Assembly (NCBI GenBank): GCA_015478895.1
Contig: JADMKK010000003.1
Span: 1 to 46,917, forward strand
Direction: 5' to 3'
DNA from: Comamonas sp.
GTDB lineage: Bacteria > Pseudomonadota > Gammaproteobacteria > Burkholderiales > Burkholderiaceae_C
DNA: 46,917 nucleotides
Under the pieces are notes generated by a model. The model searched no databases and had not been told where the DNA came from. It saw only the letters and a list, made by a program, of their open reading frames with translations. Every line of letters starts with the position of its first letter. The stretch's first letter is position 1. Positions 6,136 to 15,612 of this stretch are shown here, in pieces. The position numbers and the translations under genes are program-made.

Positions 6136-7809
6136 TTAAATCACTGCGGCCTGCTTTGAAGGTGCGCGGCGCAAACCAGACAAGATGGCACGAATCGAGG
6201 CCGAGACAATGTTGGCATCCATGCCCACGCCGAAGACGGTGTGGCTGTCATCGACACGCACTTCCACATAGGCTACGGCTTGGGCATTGGCACCCTCGCC
6301 CACCGCATGTTCAGAGTAATTCATCACGCGCACTTGGCGACCCAGCGATTGCGACAAGGCTTGCACGAAAGCATCGATGGGGCCGGTGCCCGTGCCTTCC
6401 AGCACCAGCTCTTGACCTTCCAGATTGAGCTTGGCGTTCAACGTCACTACGCCGTCTTCTTCAGCCAAACGGTAGTGCGGTGCCTGGGCCATATCCATGC
6501 CAAATTCCTTGCGGAAGATCTTCCACAAATCGGCTGCGGTGAATTCAGTGCCCAAACTGTCCATTTCATGCTGCACGATCTGCGAGAACTCGATTTGCAA
6601 ACGGCGGGGCAATTGCAGACCATATTCCGCTTCCAGCAGATAAGAGATGCCGCCTTTGCCCGATTGGCTGTTGACACGAATCACCGCCTCGTAGCTGCGG
6701 CCCAAATCCTTGGGGTCAATCGGCAGGTAAGGCATCTCCCAAATGTCACCGTCATTGCGCGCGCCAAATGCTTTCTTGATCGCGTCTTGGTGCGAACCCG
6801 AAAACGAGGTGTATACCAGCTCGCCCACATAGGGGTGGCGCGGGTGCACAGGCAACTGGTTGCAGTACTCCACCGTGGCACGGATGCCATCGATATCGGA
6901 AAAATCCAGGCCTGGGTGAACGCCATTGATGTACATGTTCAACGCTACATTCACCACATCCAAATTGCCAGTGCGTTCGCCATTACCGAACAAGCAACCT
7001 TCCAAGCGATCGGCTCCGGCGAGCAAGGCCATCTCGGCCGTTGCAGTGCCCGTGCCCCGGTCGTTGTGTGGATGCACGGACAAAACAATGGAATCGCGGC
7101 GCTGCAAGTTGCGGTGCGTCCACTCCACCATGTCGGCAAAGATATTGGGGCTGGAGTGCTCCACCGTCGTGGGCAAATTAATGATGCACTTCTTGGCAGG
7201 CGTGGGTTGCCACACTTCCGTCACGGCATCAACCACGCGCTTGGAAAACTCCACCTCGGTGTCCGAATACATCTCCGGCGAGTATTCAAAGGTCCAGTCG
7301 GTGCTTGGGTGCTCCGCTGCAATATCTTTGAACAATTGCGCATTGCTGCGCGCCAAGTCCACGATTTCATCCTCATTCATATTCAGCACCACGCGGCGCA
7401 TTACAGGCGCGGTGGCGTTGTACAGATGGACGATAGCGCGGGGGACGCCTTCCAAAGCTTCAAAGGTGCGGCGAATCAAAGGCTCACGCGCCTGCGTCAA
7501 CACCTGCACGGTCACGTCATCGGGAATGCGGTTTTCTTCGATGAGCTTGCGCATGAAGTCGAACTCAATCTGCGAAGCCGAAGGAAAACCCACTTCAATT
7601 TCCTTGAACCCGATTTTTACCAACTGCTCGAACATGCGCATCTTGCGCTCGATGTCCATGGGCTCAATCAGCGCCTGATTGCCATCACGCAAGTCCACGC
7701 TGCACCATACGGGCGGCTTGGAGATGGTGGCATCGGGCCAAGTACGGTCTGTCAGATGAACAGGAACAAAGGGACGGTACTTGCTTGCGGGGTTTTGCAA
7801 CATTGACAT
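6136..7809 (-). CDS. leuA: 2-isopropylmalate synthase
   Basis: A 557-residue enzyme condensing acetyl-CoA with 2-oxoisovalerate, the first committed step to leucine in the cytoplasm. The N-terminal HMGL-like barrel has [15 protein letters not shown] (about 37-51), [14 protein letters not shown], and metal-binding His in HPHNDRGTG (246 and 248). The C-terminal region (about 430-557) is the leucine-binding regulatory domain, with [20 protein letters not shown]. Length and layout fit the long LeuA form. ATG 7809 is used; ATG 7803 ([12 protein letters not shown]) is an alternative matching many homologues. Expression is controlled by the upstream leader peptide and terminator. Confidence 0.95.
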   Translation of the reverse strand: MSMLQNPASKYRPFVPVHLTDRTWPDATISKPPVWCSVDLRDGNQALIEPMDIERKMRMFEQLVKIGFKEIEVGFPSASQIEFDFMRKLIEENRIPDDVTVQVLTQAREPLIRRTFEALEGVPRAIVHLYNATAPVMRRVVLNMNEDEIVDLARSNAQLFKDIAAEHPSTDWTFEYSPEMYSDTEVEFSKRVVDAVTEVWQPTPAKKCIINLPTTVEHSSPNIFADMVEWTHRNLQRRDSIVLSVHPHNDRGTGTATAEMALLAGADRLEGCLFGNGERTGNLDVVNVALNMYINGVHPGLDFSDIDGIRATVEYCNQLPVHPRHPYVGELVYTSFSGSHQDAIKKAFGARNDGDIWEMPYLPIDPKDLGRSYEAVIRVNSQSGKGGISYLLEAEYGLQLPRRLQIEFSQIVQHEMDSLGTEFTAADLWKIFRKEFGMDMAQAPHYRLAEEDGVVTLNAKLNLEGQELVLEGTGTGPIDAFVQALSQSLGRQVRVMNYSEHAVGEGANAQAVAYVEVRVDDSHTVFGVGMDANIVSASIRAILSGLRRAPSKQAAVI

Positions 7810-7861
7810 AGGAGCTCTCTTTCGTGATTCAAGAAAATTTGGCCTGTTCCCCAGCGCGCCA

Positions 7862-7898
7862 ACAAAAAAGGCCCGTCGCTGGAAAGCTACGGGCCTTG
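7862..7898 (-). terminator. leuA attenuator terminator
   Basis: On the minus strand AAGGCCCGT pairs with ACGGGCCTT and is followed by TTTTTTG. It lies after the leader peptide gene and before leuA. The loop-side 5' arm (GCCCGT) can pair instead with ACGGGC at 7940-7935 inside the leader peptide gene, giving the competing antiterminator. Confidence 0.8.
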
Positions 7899-7923
7899 GA
7901 AGTAGGGTGTGTGTACGCGCGCG

Positions 7924-7980
7924 CTACTTGATCTGCCCGTTGGACATGTTTAGTAGTAGAGCTAGCGACAGGTTTTGCAT
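7924..7980 (-). CDS. leuL: Leucine-rich attenuator leader peptide
   Basis: An 18-residue frame, MQNLSLALLLNMSNGQIK, with five Leu codons, four of them the rare CTA including three nearly consecutive (Ala then CTA CTA CTA). It lies 26 bases before the attenuator terminator. Slow decoding of Leu codons would leave the ACGGGC just downstream free to sequester the terminator 5' arm; normal translation to the TAG would cover it. The use of CTA mirrors the classical enterobacterial leu leader. No strong ribosome site is visible, only GAG about eight bases upstream. The symbol is given by function and position. Confidence 0.8.
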   Translation of the reverse strand: MQNLSLALLLNMSNGQIK

Positions 7981-8029
7981 GCGGGCAACTCTAGCACAGA
8001 TTGATTTAAATGCATGCCCGCGTTTTTGC

Positions 8030-8866
8030 TTAGTGGTGCAAGCCACGCTCTTCAGGCTCGTCCTTGGAGGTGCTGATCACGCTGGTTTGCTGGCCCTTGA
8101 CCTTGCGCACCACGTACACCACGTAACCACTGAAACCATACAGCGCGAAGACGGCAAATAGCACTGTGGGCGTATGAATATTGATGATAGCAATCGCCAG
8201 CACGATGAGGATGATGGCGGCAAACGGCACGCTGCGCTTCATGTTGAAATCTTTGAAACTGTAGAAAGGCACGTTGGTGACCATCGTCAAGCCCGAGTAC
8301 AAGGTCATGAAGAACATCACCCACATCATTTGCACCCAGGTCAGCAAACCGTCTTCGCCGCGCACCACGCCAAAGTCGTTGACCACCCACATAAAACCAA
8401 CTACCAAAGCCGCGGCAGCCGGCGAGGGCAAACCTTGGAACCAGCGTTTATCGACCACCCCGGTATTCACGTTGAAGCGCGCCAAACGCAAAGCAGCGCA
8501 GGAGCAATACACAAAGGCTGCAATCCACCCCCAGCGACCCAAGCCTTTCAGCGCCCATTCATAGGCCACCAAGGCGGGCGCTACACCAAATGAAACCATG
8601 TCACACAGCGAGTCCATTTGCTCGCCAAAAGCGCTCGAGGTATTGGTCATGCGGGCCACGCGGCCATCTAAAGCATCCAGCACCATGGCACAAAAAATGC
8701 CATAGGCCGCCAGGTCATACCGGCCATTCATGGCCATGACGATGGCGTAGAAACCCCCAAAAAGCGCAGCCAATGTGAAGAGGTTGGGCAGGATATAAAT
8801 GCCTTTTCGGCGCTTGCGAACCACTACCCCGGCTTCGCCATCATGGGCGGAATTGCTGTCATGCAT
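8030..8866 (-). CDS. pssA: CDP-diacylglycerol-serine O-phosphatidyltransferase
   Basis: A 278-residue integral membrane enzyme making phosphatidylserine from CDP-diacylglycerol and serine, the precursor of phosphatidylethanolamine. It carries the CDP-alcohol phosphatidyltransferase signature as DALDGRVARM...GEQMDSLCD (spacing DG-x2-AR-x8-G-x3-D-x3-D) after two N-terminal membrane segments; several more hydrophobic helices follow. ATG 8866 is chosen because AGGAGG lies eight bases upstream; the GTG at 8875 would sit on top of it. The position between ilvC and leuA is characteristic of this group; a psd gene, often adjacent, is not present here. Confidence 0.93.
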   Translation of the reverse strand: MHDSNSAHDGEAGVVVRKRRKGIYILPNLFTLAALFGGFYAIVMAMNGRYDLAAYGIFCAMVLDALDGRVARMTNTSSAFGEQMDSLCDMVSFGVAPALVAYEWALKGLGRWGWIAAFVYCSCAALRLARFNVNTGVVDKRWFQGLPSPAAAALVVGFMWVVNDFGVVRGEDGLLTWVQMMWVMFFMTLYSGLTMVTNVPFYSFKDFNMKRSVPFAAIILIVLAIAIINIHTPTVLFAVFALYGFSGYVVYVVRKVKGQQTSVISTSKDEPEERGLHH

Positions 8867-8994
8867 GTCATGCACCTCCTGAGCGCTGCCCCGCCAAGGC
8901 GGCCGGCAGCTATTAAAACCATAGTATTTTACGCAGGCTACTTACGTGCCCTGCTTTATCGTCCAGTGTAGCGTTGACACTGGGTACACCATCA

Positions 8995-9025
8995 AAGAAA
9001 AAGGCCACTGCATATGCAGTGGCCT
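8995..9025 (-). terminator. Intrinsic terminator of ilvC
   Basis: A perfect 24-base palindrome (half AGGCCACTGCAT) at 9002-9025 is followed on the minus strand by a T run. It lies 38 bases after the ilvC stop and separates the ilv genes from pssA. Confidence 0.85.
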
Positions 9026-9062
9026 AGAGACTTAAGGTCGCAGGACGCAACCTACAGTGCAA

Positions 9063-10127
<1,065 letters not shown>

Positions 10128-10130
10128 TTA

Positions 10131-10172
10131 AAAAATCAGTGTGCGTGGTAGCTGTAGCTCAGCATCACACAC
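10131..10172 (-). terminator. Stem-loop with T run between ilvH and ilvC
   Basis: On the minus strand GTGTG...CACAC arms, with an inner AGCT/AGCT pairing, are followed by TGATTTTTTAAA. It overlaps the ilvH stop. It could be a partial terminator lowering ilvC transcription from the ilvB promoter or a processing site. Confidence 0.45.
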
Positions 10173-10656
10173 GTAAGATGCGCTCGCCACGGCCGATGCC
10201 CGAAGTACCAGTGCGCACGGTTTCCAGAATCGCAGTGCGATCAATCCCTTGCAGGAAGGCGTCGTTCTTGGTTTGGTCACCTGTCAGCTCGATCGTGTAG
10301 CTTTTTTCAGTCACGTCGATGATGCGGCCACGGAAGATGTCCGCCATGCGCTTCATCTCCTCGCGCTCCTTGCCGACCGCACGCACCTTGACCATCATGA
10401 GTTCGCGCTCGGTGTAGGCCCCTTCGGTCAGGTCCACCACTTTCACGACTTCAATCAAGCGGTTCAGGTGCTTGGTGATTTGCTCAATGACGTCATCCGA
10501 ACCCGTGGTTTGGATGGTCATGCGCGACAGCGATGGATCTTCCGTCGGCGCCACAGTGAGCGATTCGATGTTGTAGCCGCGGGCGGAAAACAGGCCTACC
10601 ACGCGCGACAAGGCTCCAGGCTCGTTTTCGAGCAGCACCGCAATAATGTGTTTCAT
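10165..10656 (-). CDS. ilvH: Acetolactate synthase small (regulatory) subunit
   Basis: A 163-residue protein starting MKHIIAVLLENEPGALSRVVG, an ACT domain that binds valine (residues about 1-75), then a second conserved domain with ERELMMVKVRAVG and YTIELTGDQTKNDAFL. It activates the large subunit and confers feedback inhibition. I place the start at ATG 10656, where the ACT domain begins and the family normally starts; an in-frame upstream start adds 12 residues not seen in homologues. It follows ilvB by about 170 bases. Confidence 0.95.
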   Translation of the reverse strand: MKHIIAVLLENEPGALSRVVGLFSARGYNIESLTVAPTEDPSLSRMTIQTTGSDDVIEQITKHLNRLIEVVKVVDLTEGAYTERELMMVKVRAVGKEREEMKRMADIFRGRIIDVTEKSYTIELTGDQTKNDAFLQGIDRTAILETVRTGTSGIGRGERILRV

Positions 10657-10828
10657 GTCCAGATTCCTCTTTTCGCTGCCCTCCCCCGCCACCGGTAAGT
10701 GACAGGCTTGGCAAACAATAGATTCGTCAAAATTAAGAGCAACATGCCTTGGTAGAACAAAGCATTGCCACTCATTTAACCCTCAAAGTGAGCAAGGGCA
10801 TCGGCACAATGCTCTGCTTTTTGGAGAT

Positions 10829-12616
10829 TTATAAGTCGTCAGGCCCCAACAGCATTTCTGTAATGCCCTTGCCAGCCTGCACCATCGGGAACACGTTTTC
10901 GGTCGGATCAGTGCGGAAGTCGATGAACACGCACTTGTTTTCCTCACGGGCAATGCGGCGCGCTTCGATCAAAGCGGCTTCGACCTGGGAAGGGTCTTCC
11001 ACCAAGATACCCGCATGGCCAAAGGCCTCTGCCAGCTTCACAAAATCGGGCAGCGAATCCATATAGCTGCTTGAATAGCGGCCCGAATATTCAATTTGCT
11101 GCCACTGGCGCACCATGCCCAAGAAGCGGTTATTCAACGCGCAGATGATGACCGGCGTGTTGTATTGGCGGCAGGTCGCCAGTTCCTGAATGTTCATCTG
11201 GATCGAGCCTTCGCCCGTAATACAGAAGACTTCCGCCTGTGGCTTGGCCAGCTTGATGCCCATGGCGTATGGCAAGCCCACGCCCATGGTGCCCAGGCCG
11301 CCAGAGTTGATCCAGCGGCGCGGCTCATCAAAGCGGTAATACTGCGCAGCCCACATCTGGTGCTGACCCACGTCGGACGTCACATAGACGTCTTCGCCCT
11401 TGGTCATCTGGAACAAGGTATCCACCACAGCTTGGGGCTTGATTACATCGGTCTTGCTGCGGTCAAACTGCAGACAGTCACGGCTGCGCCAGCTCTCAAT
11501 CTGCGTCCACCACTGGGCCAAGGCTCCGGTATCGGGCTGGCTGGTGGCTTCACGGATCATGGCGATCAGCTCGGTCAGCACGTCTTTGACATCCCCCACA
11601 ATGGGCACATCCACCTTCACGCGCTTAGAGATCGACGACGGATCAATATCAATGTGAATGATCTTGCGCTCTGCCGACATGAAGTGTTTGGGATTGCCAA
11701 TCACACGATCGTCAAAACGCGCACCCACTGCCAGCAACACATCGCAGTTTTGCATGGCGTTGTTGGCTTCAATCGTGCCGTGCATGCCCAGCATGCCTAA
11801 ATATTTGCTATCGCTGGCAGGGTAAGCGCCCAAACCCATCAAGGTATGGGTCACGGGGTAGCCCAGCATGTCCACCAAGGTGCGTAACTCTTGGCTGGCA
11901 TTACCCAAGAGCACACCGCCACCGGTATAGATATAGGGGCGCTTGGCAGCCAGCAGCAATTGCAGCGCCTTGCGGATTTGGCCCGAATGCCCCTTTTTCA
12001 CCGGGTTGTACGAGCGCATTTCCACAGTTTGTGGATAGCCGCTGTACACCGCCTTTTTGAAAGACACGTCTTTCGGAATGTCCACCACCACAGGGCCAGG
12101 ACGACCGGTGCGGGCCACATGAAACGCCTTCTTGAGCGTTACTGCCAAATCGCGGACATCTTTCACCAGGAAGTTGTGCTTGACGATGGGGCGTGTGATG
12201 CCCACGGTGTCGCACTCTTGGAACGCATCGGTACCGATCGCGGCGACCGAAGTCTGTCCGCTTATGACGACCAATGGGATGGAATCTGTATAAGCTGTGG
12301 CGATACCGGTGACTGCATTGGTCAGGCCGGGGCCGGATGTCACCAGCGCCACACCCACTTCGCCTGTCGCACGGGCAAAGCCATCTGCGGCATGCACAGC
12401 TGCCTGTTCATGACGAACCAGTACGTGTTCAATTGTGTCTTGCTTGTACAACGCGTCGTAGATGTACAAAACTGCGCCACCAGGATAGCCCCACAGGTGT
12501 TTGACACCTTCAGCCTGCAGCGCCTTGACGAGGATTTCGGCACCCATAAGTTCTGGGGAGCCTGCTTGCGAGGAAGCAGCGGCTGCACTGGCGTGCTCTG
12601 CCTTGGAAATTTCCAT
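10829..12616 (-). CDS. ilvB: Acetolactate synthase large (catalytic) subunit
   Basis: A 595-residue thiamine-diphosphate enzyme making acetolactate or acetohydroxybutyrate from pyruvate. The N-terminal TPP-binding domain has GYPGGAVLYIYDAL and catalytic Glu70 in VLVRHEQAAVHAADG; a central FAD-binding domain follows; the C-terminal domain has GEGSIQMNIQEL and NNRFLGMVRQWQ. The metal-binding GDG motif is GEG here, a variant I believe is usual in this bacterial group. An N-terminal Ala/Ser-rich extension of about 20 residues precedes the conserved part. It leads the ilvB-ilvH-ilvC run. The gene could equally be called ilvI. Confidence 0.95.
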   Translation of the reverse strand: MEISKAEHASAAAASSQAGSPELMGAEILVKALQAEGVKHLWGYPGGAVLYIYDALYKQDTIEHVLVRHEQAAVHAADGFARATGEVGVALVTSGPGLTNAVTGIATAYTDSIPLVVISGQTSVAAIGTDAFQECDTVGITRPIVKHNFLVKDVRDLAVTLKKAFHVARTGRPGPVVVDIPKDVSFKKAVYSGYPQTVEMRSYNPVKKGHSGQIRKALQLLLAAKRPYIYTGGGVLLGNASQELRTLVDMLGYPVTHTLMGLGAYPASDSKYLGMLGMHGTIEANNAMQNCDVLLAVGARFDDRVIGNPKHFMSAERKIIHIDIDPSSISKRVKVDVPIVGDVKDVLTELIAMIREATSQPDTGALAQWWTQIESWRSRDCLQFDRSKTDVIKPQAVVDTLFQMTKGEDVYVTSDVGQHQMWAAQYYRFDEPRRWINSGGLGTMGVGLPYAMGIKLAKPQAEVFCITGEGSIQMNIQELATCRQYNTPVIICALNNRFLGMVRQWQQIEYSGRYSSSYMDSLPDFVKLAEAFGHAGILVEDPSQVEAALIEARRIAREENKCVFIDFRTDPTENVFPMVQAGKGITEMLLGPDDL

Positions 12617-12915
12617 GATTAACCTTTGTGAATTTCTCTAACGAAAAACCTTGGGTGCCCCTTGCCACATGTCCTTGTGAGACAGGTTCAGGACTTGAGG
12701 CCAATGGACATGAGCGAAATGGTGTACGCCGGACCTTGACCCGTTTGCCTTGTTCAGTTGCAAGCAATCATTATGGCACTGCAACATGAACTTTTGCTAA
12801 CGCGTTTGGGGCCGTTTCCCAACGCAATGCGATAATGGACGTCTTTGCTACAGGTTTATTCAGGGCGTATTGCTCTGTTAGCCTGTAAGACTCCGATTTA
12901 CCGAGCACTGCTGTC
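12617..12915. other. Divergent promoter region of ilvB and the sigma gene
   Basis: A 299-base region between divergent genes. On the minus strand CATAAT near 12770 is a possible -10 for ilvB. The ilvB leader has CATGTCC and GGACATG arms that could form a long-loop stem, but no T tract and no branched-chain-rich leader peptide, so I see no attenuator. No gene is evident. Confidence 0.4.
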
Positions 12916-13488
12916 TTGGCCACCGAACAAGAACTATCGACTTTCCTCAAAGATGTGGAGAAACGTGCTTTCAAGCGCTCGCTCTATCACGTTCGCGACG
13001 AGGAGGCCGCCTTGGACATTGTGCAAGACAGCATGCTCAAATTGGCGCAGCACTATGGAGACAAACCTCCGCAAGAGCTGCCCATGCTGTTTCACCGCAT
13101 TCTTTCTAACTCCACGCTAGACTGGTTTCGTCGACAGAAAACGCGCAATGCAGTTTTTGCGCAGATGCCCACCACCGTACATAGCGACGGCTTCGAAGAT
13201 GACGAATTTGACTGGATGCAAACTTATGCAACCAGCGACAACCAAGATTCGGCCCAAAGCGCAGAAACGCTGACAGAGCGTGCGCAATTGTTACAAAGCA
13301 TTGAAAAAGAGATACAAGCACTTCCCGCACGTCAACGAGAAGCCTTCTTGCTGCGTTATTGGGAGGAAATGGATGTCGCAGAAACAGCAACTGCCATGGG
13401 CTGCTCTGAAGGCAGCGTCAAAACGCACTGTTTCCGAGCCGTCCAATCGCTGAGCAAAGCGCTCAAAGCCAAAGGAATTGAGTTATGA
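12916..13488 (+). CDS. RNA polymerase ECF-type sigma factor
   Basis: A 190-residue two-domain sigma factor. Region 2 lies at about residues 15-80 (RSLYHVRDEEAALDIVQDSMLKLAQHY ... ILSNSTLDWFRRQ), and region 4 at about 125-185 (LPARQREAFLLRYWEEMDVAETATAMGCSEGSVKTHCFRAV) with the helix-turn-helix. An acidic linker joins them. The start is TTG 12916; an in-frame stop lies shortly upstream and no ATG fits. The stop overlaps the start of the DUF3619 gene (ATGA), so the two are coupled, as sigma and anti-sigma genes often are. The regulon and signal are unknown. Confidence 0.92.
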   Translation: MATEQELSTFLKDVEKRAFKRSLYHVRDEEAALDIVQDSMLKLAQHYGDKPPQELPMLFHRILSNSTLDWFRRQKTRNAVFAQMPTTVHSDGFEDDEFDWMQTYATSDNQDSAQSAETLTERAQLLQSIEKEIQALPARQREAFLLRYWEEMDVAETATAMGCSEGSVKTHCFRAVQSLSKALKAKGIEL

Positions 13489-13952
13489 CCACCACATCGC
13501 ATTCAGACCACCTTGCAGCCGAACAATTCGCCCGCAAGCTCACTGCGCACCTGTCGGCAGGTGAGGCTACGTTGCCCTATGTGGTTACAGAACGCCTGCG
13601 CGCTTCGCGTGAGCAAGCCATCTCGCAACGCCGACGCCCGATTCCGCTGTTTGCTTTGCATCCAGAAGCGCAGCAGCAGACGCTAGGCCGTCAAAGCGAT
13701 GGCACAGCATTGCTGGGGGCTGGTGGTTCGCAAGACAATACGCCGCTGTGGGTACGACGCGTAGTCACTGCACTGCCCATACTTGGACTGGCTTGCGCTC
13801 TCGCATTTATCAGTGCAGACCAAGACAGCCGGGCTACTATCGATGTAGCAGAATTGGACGCTGCGTTACTTACCAGCGAATTGCCGCCTGCCGCTTATAC
13901 CGATGCAGGATTTCTGCAATATCTTCAAACCTCTGCGACTGATACGCCCTAA
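13485..13952 (+). CDS. DUF3619 single-pass membrane protein, possible anti-sigma partner
   Basis: A 155-residue protein: a soluble charged N-terminal part (residues 1-90), one membrane helix near 92-113 (VRRVVTALPILGLACALAFIS) and a short acidic C-terminal tail with DVAELDAALLTSELPPAAY, the conserved DUF3619 ending. A cytoplasmic N-terminal domain, a single membrane helix and four-base overlap with an ECF sigma gene fit the architecture of an anti-sigma factor. No zinc-binding HxxxCxxC motif is present, so it would not be a classical ZAS protein. The role is inference from layout. Confidence 0.8.
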   Translation: MTTTSHSDHLAAEQFARKLTAHLSAGEATLPYVVTERLRASREQAISQRRRPIPLFALHPEAQQQTLGRQSDGTALLGAGGSQDNTPLWVRRVVTALPILGLACALAFISADQDSRATIDVAELDAALLTSELPPAAYTDAGFLQYLQTSATDTP

Positions 13953-14011
13953 CTATTTATGACTGCTTCACAGGCCTTTGCCAGCGCAAGCAGTTGCTAC
14001 ACTTGGCAATA

Positions 14012-14944
14012 ATGCCCTTGTCCCAAGAACGCTCCCACCCCACTCATAAACCTGTTGCCACTTATGTTGCGGCAGGTTTGTTGTTGATAAGCTTGGCTGG
14101 TGGTGGTCTGTGGGTGGCTTCTCAGGTTGCAATGGTGCCGAGTTCTGTGCCACCCAGCATGGCTGTGGCAGAGCATGGAGACCGCAATGGTCTGTCTGCC
14201 AATGCACATTCCCAGCTTCGCCTCAGCTCTGCTGGCCCTAGCTGGAGAGAAATTAGCAGCGCGCAGCGGCAAATTTTGATGCCTTTGCATGAACGCTGGG
14301 ACAGCATGGGTGCGCTGACCAAACGCCGCTGGCTGGTTTTGGCTGATCGCTACCCGTCTATGGATGAAGTAGAACGCACCAAGTTAGTAAGCCGCATGCA
14401 CACTTGGGCAGGCTTGAGTGCGCAGCAACGCAACCAAGCTCGCATCAATTTTGAGAGCGCAAAACGCTTATCTCCAAAGGATTTACAGTCTAAATGGGAT
14501 GAATACCAAGCACTGAGTGAAGCAGAAAAAAAGCGTTTGGCAGAACAAGCGCGCAAAACCAAAGCTGCGGCAGCTAAAAAGTCTAAACGCCGTCTAGCGC
14601 GTATGCCTGCCCAAAAAATCGAGGCGGCACCCAAAACTGCTCCCGACAACGCAACACCTCCTGCCAGCAGCGATTCACCCGCGATTGCTACGGGGCAAGT
14701 ATTTACACCCAAGGCTTTGCCCCATGTGCATTTACCCCCTCTGAGCCACGGCCAAGGTGTGCAGCCTTCCACTGAGCCGACACGCGTAGCACCCTCTTCT
14801 GTCTCGAGTCAGCCTGTCGCCATGCCGCAGGCTACACCGATGGTTGAGTTACCCCCCTTACCTGTGGCACCTGCTCCGATGGCTGAGCCCACGGCAACGC
14901 AACCATTGCACGACCATGCCCAGCCGCAGCTGAGCCCTCACTAA
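14012..14944 (+). CDS. DUF3106 protein
   Basis: A 310-residue membrane-anchored protein: one N-terminal membrane helix (about residues 18-38), then the DUF3106 domain (about 65-170) with PSWREISSAQRQILMPL, WDSMGALTKRRWLVLADRYP and SMDEVERTKLVSRMHTWAGL. A Lys/Arg/Ala-rich helix follows (LAEQARKTKAAAAKKSKRR), then a long Pro-rich, probably disordered tail. The C-terminal part would be periplasmic. I use ATG 14012; an upstream TTG at 13994 is possible. It continues the sigma/DUF3619 cluster with 59 bases between stop and start. Confidence 0.82.
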   Translation: MPLSQERSHPTHKPVATYVAAGLLLISLAGGGLWVASQVAMVPSSVPPSMAVAEHGDRNGLSANAHSQLRLSSAGPSWREISSAQRQILMPLHERWDSMGALTKRRWLVLADRYPSMDEVERTKLVSRMHTWAGLSAQQRNQARINFESAKRLSPKDLQSKWDEYQALSEAEKKRLAEQARKTKAAAAKKSKRRLARMPAQKIEAAPKTAPDNATPPASSDSPAIATGQVFTPKALPHVHLPPLSHGQGVQPSTEPTRVAPSSVSSQPVAMPQATPMVELPPLPVAPAPMAEPTATQPLHDHAQPQLSPH

Positions 14945-14996
14945 ATAAATACTCTTAAGCTGTATTTTTCGACTGCGCTTTGCACTTACATCTCGC

Positions 14997-15530
14997 ATGC
15001 CCCAGCCTTCTCTCCCATTGCCTCCGTCTTATTTACCTGCACCCAGCTTGCGCCGGCGCATGGCATGCTGGCTCTACGAAGGCCTGCTACTTTTTGCAGT
15101 GGTCTTTGTCGGTGGCCTGCTGTTGAGCAGCTTCGGGGTATTTACGGGCCATCCACTTTCTCGCAGTCTCATGCAGATGGTGTGGCTCTTAGTGCTAGGC
15201 GTTTACTTTGTTTGGTTTTGGAGCCAGGGTCAGACACTGGCGATGAAAACTTGGCACATCACTGTGGTCGATAAAACGGGTCGCCCCTTGACGCGCGTAC
15301 GGGCTTTAACGCGTTATGCACTATCGTGGTTATGGGTTTTGCCGCCGCTGGCGGTCACTGCACCTTTGAAGCTTCCAATGTCCGAAATTGCCGTGCTCAC
15401 GCTGGGCTGGGCCGCGGTTTGGGCATTACTAAGCCGCTTTCATCCAGAACGACAGTTTTTGCACGATATATTGGCTGGAACACGTTTAGTGGATGCCCCA
15501 AAGGCCCCCCGCGCCACTTCATCGGTTTAA
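14997..15530 (+). CDS. RDD family membrane protein
   Basis: A 177-residue inner-membrane protein. The Arg of the first conserved RDD position is in LRRRMACWLYEGLLLF, followed by membrane helices near 28-50 and 60-80. A cytoplasmic stretch GQTLAMKTWHITVVDKTGRPLTRVRALTRY holds the family's K-W-V-G-x-x-T-xx-R-A-xx-R signature, and two more helices follow. RDD proteins are mostly uncharacterised; some act in Na+/H+ transport. It is 52 bases after the DUF3106 gene and is likely part of the same transcript. Confidence 0.88.
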   Translation: MPQPSLPLPPSYLPAPSLRRRMACWLYEGLLLFAVVFVGGLLLSSFGVFTGHPLSRSLMQMVWLLVLGVYFVWFWSQGQTLAMKTWHITVVDKTGRPLTRVRALTRYALSWLWVLPPLAVTAPLKLPMSEIAVLTLGWAAVWALLSRFHPERQFLHDILAGTRLVDAPKAPRATSSV

Positions 15531-15612
15531 AGCTCCGTGGTTGATTACGACCTGCCTTTCATCGCTATTTTCGGCCCCCTCCGGGGTTAGCCATCTTGAA
15601 AAATCTATCTCC

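Noticed and set aside
6241-7806. 521-codon open frame on the plus strand opposite leuA
   Set aside because: It is the antisense shadow of a fully conserved leuA gene, a usual effect of codon bias in GC-rich DNA; its product is His/Gln/Arg-rich with no family resemblance.
7810-8029. T-box or leucine riboswitch upstream of leuA
   Set aside because: No T-box sequence or specifier loop; the leader peptide with Leu codons and a terminator explains the region.
12617-12780. Possible attenuator in front of ilvB
   Set aside because: There is a long-loop stem (CATGTCC/GGACATG) but no T tract, and short frames in the leader lack runs of Ile, Val or Leu codons.
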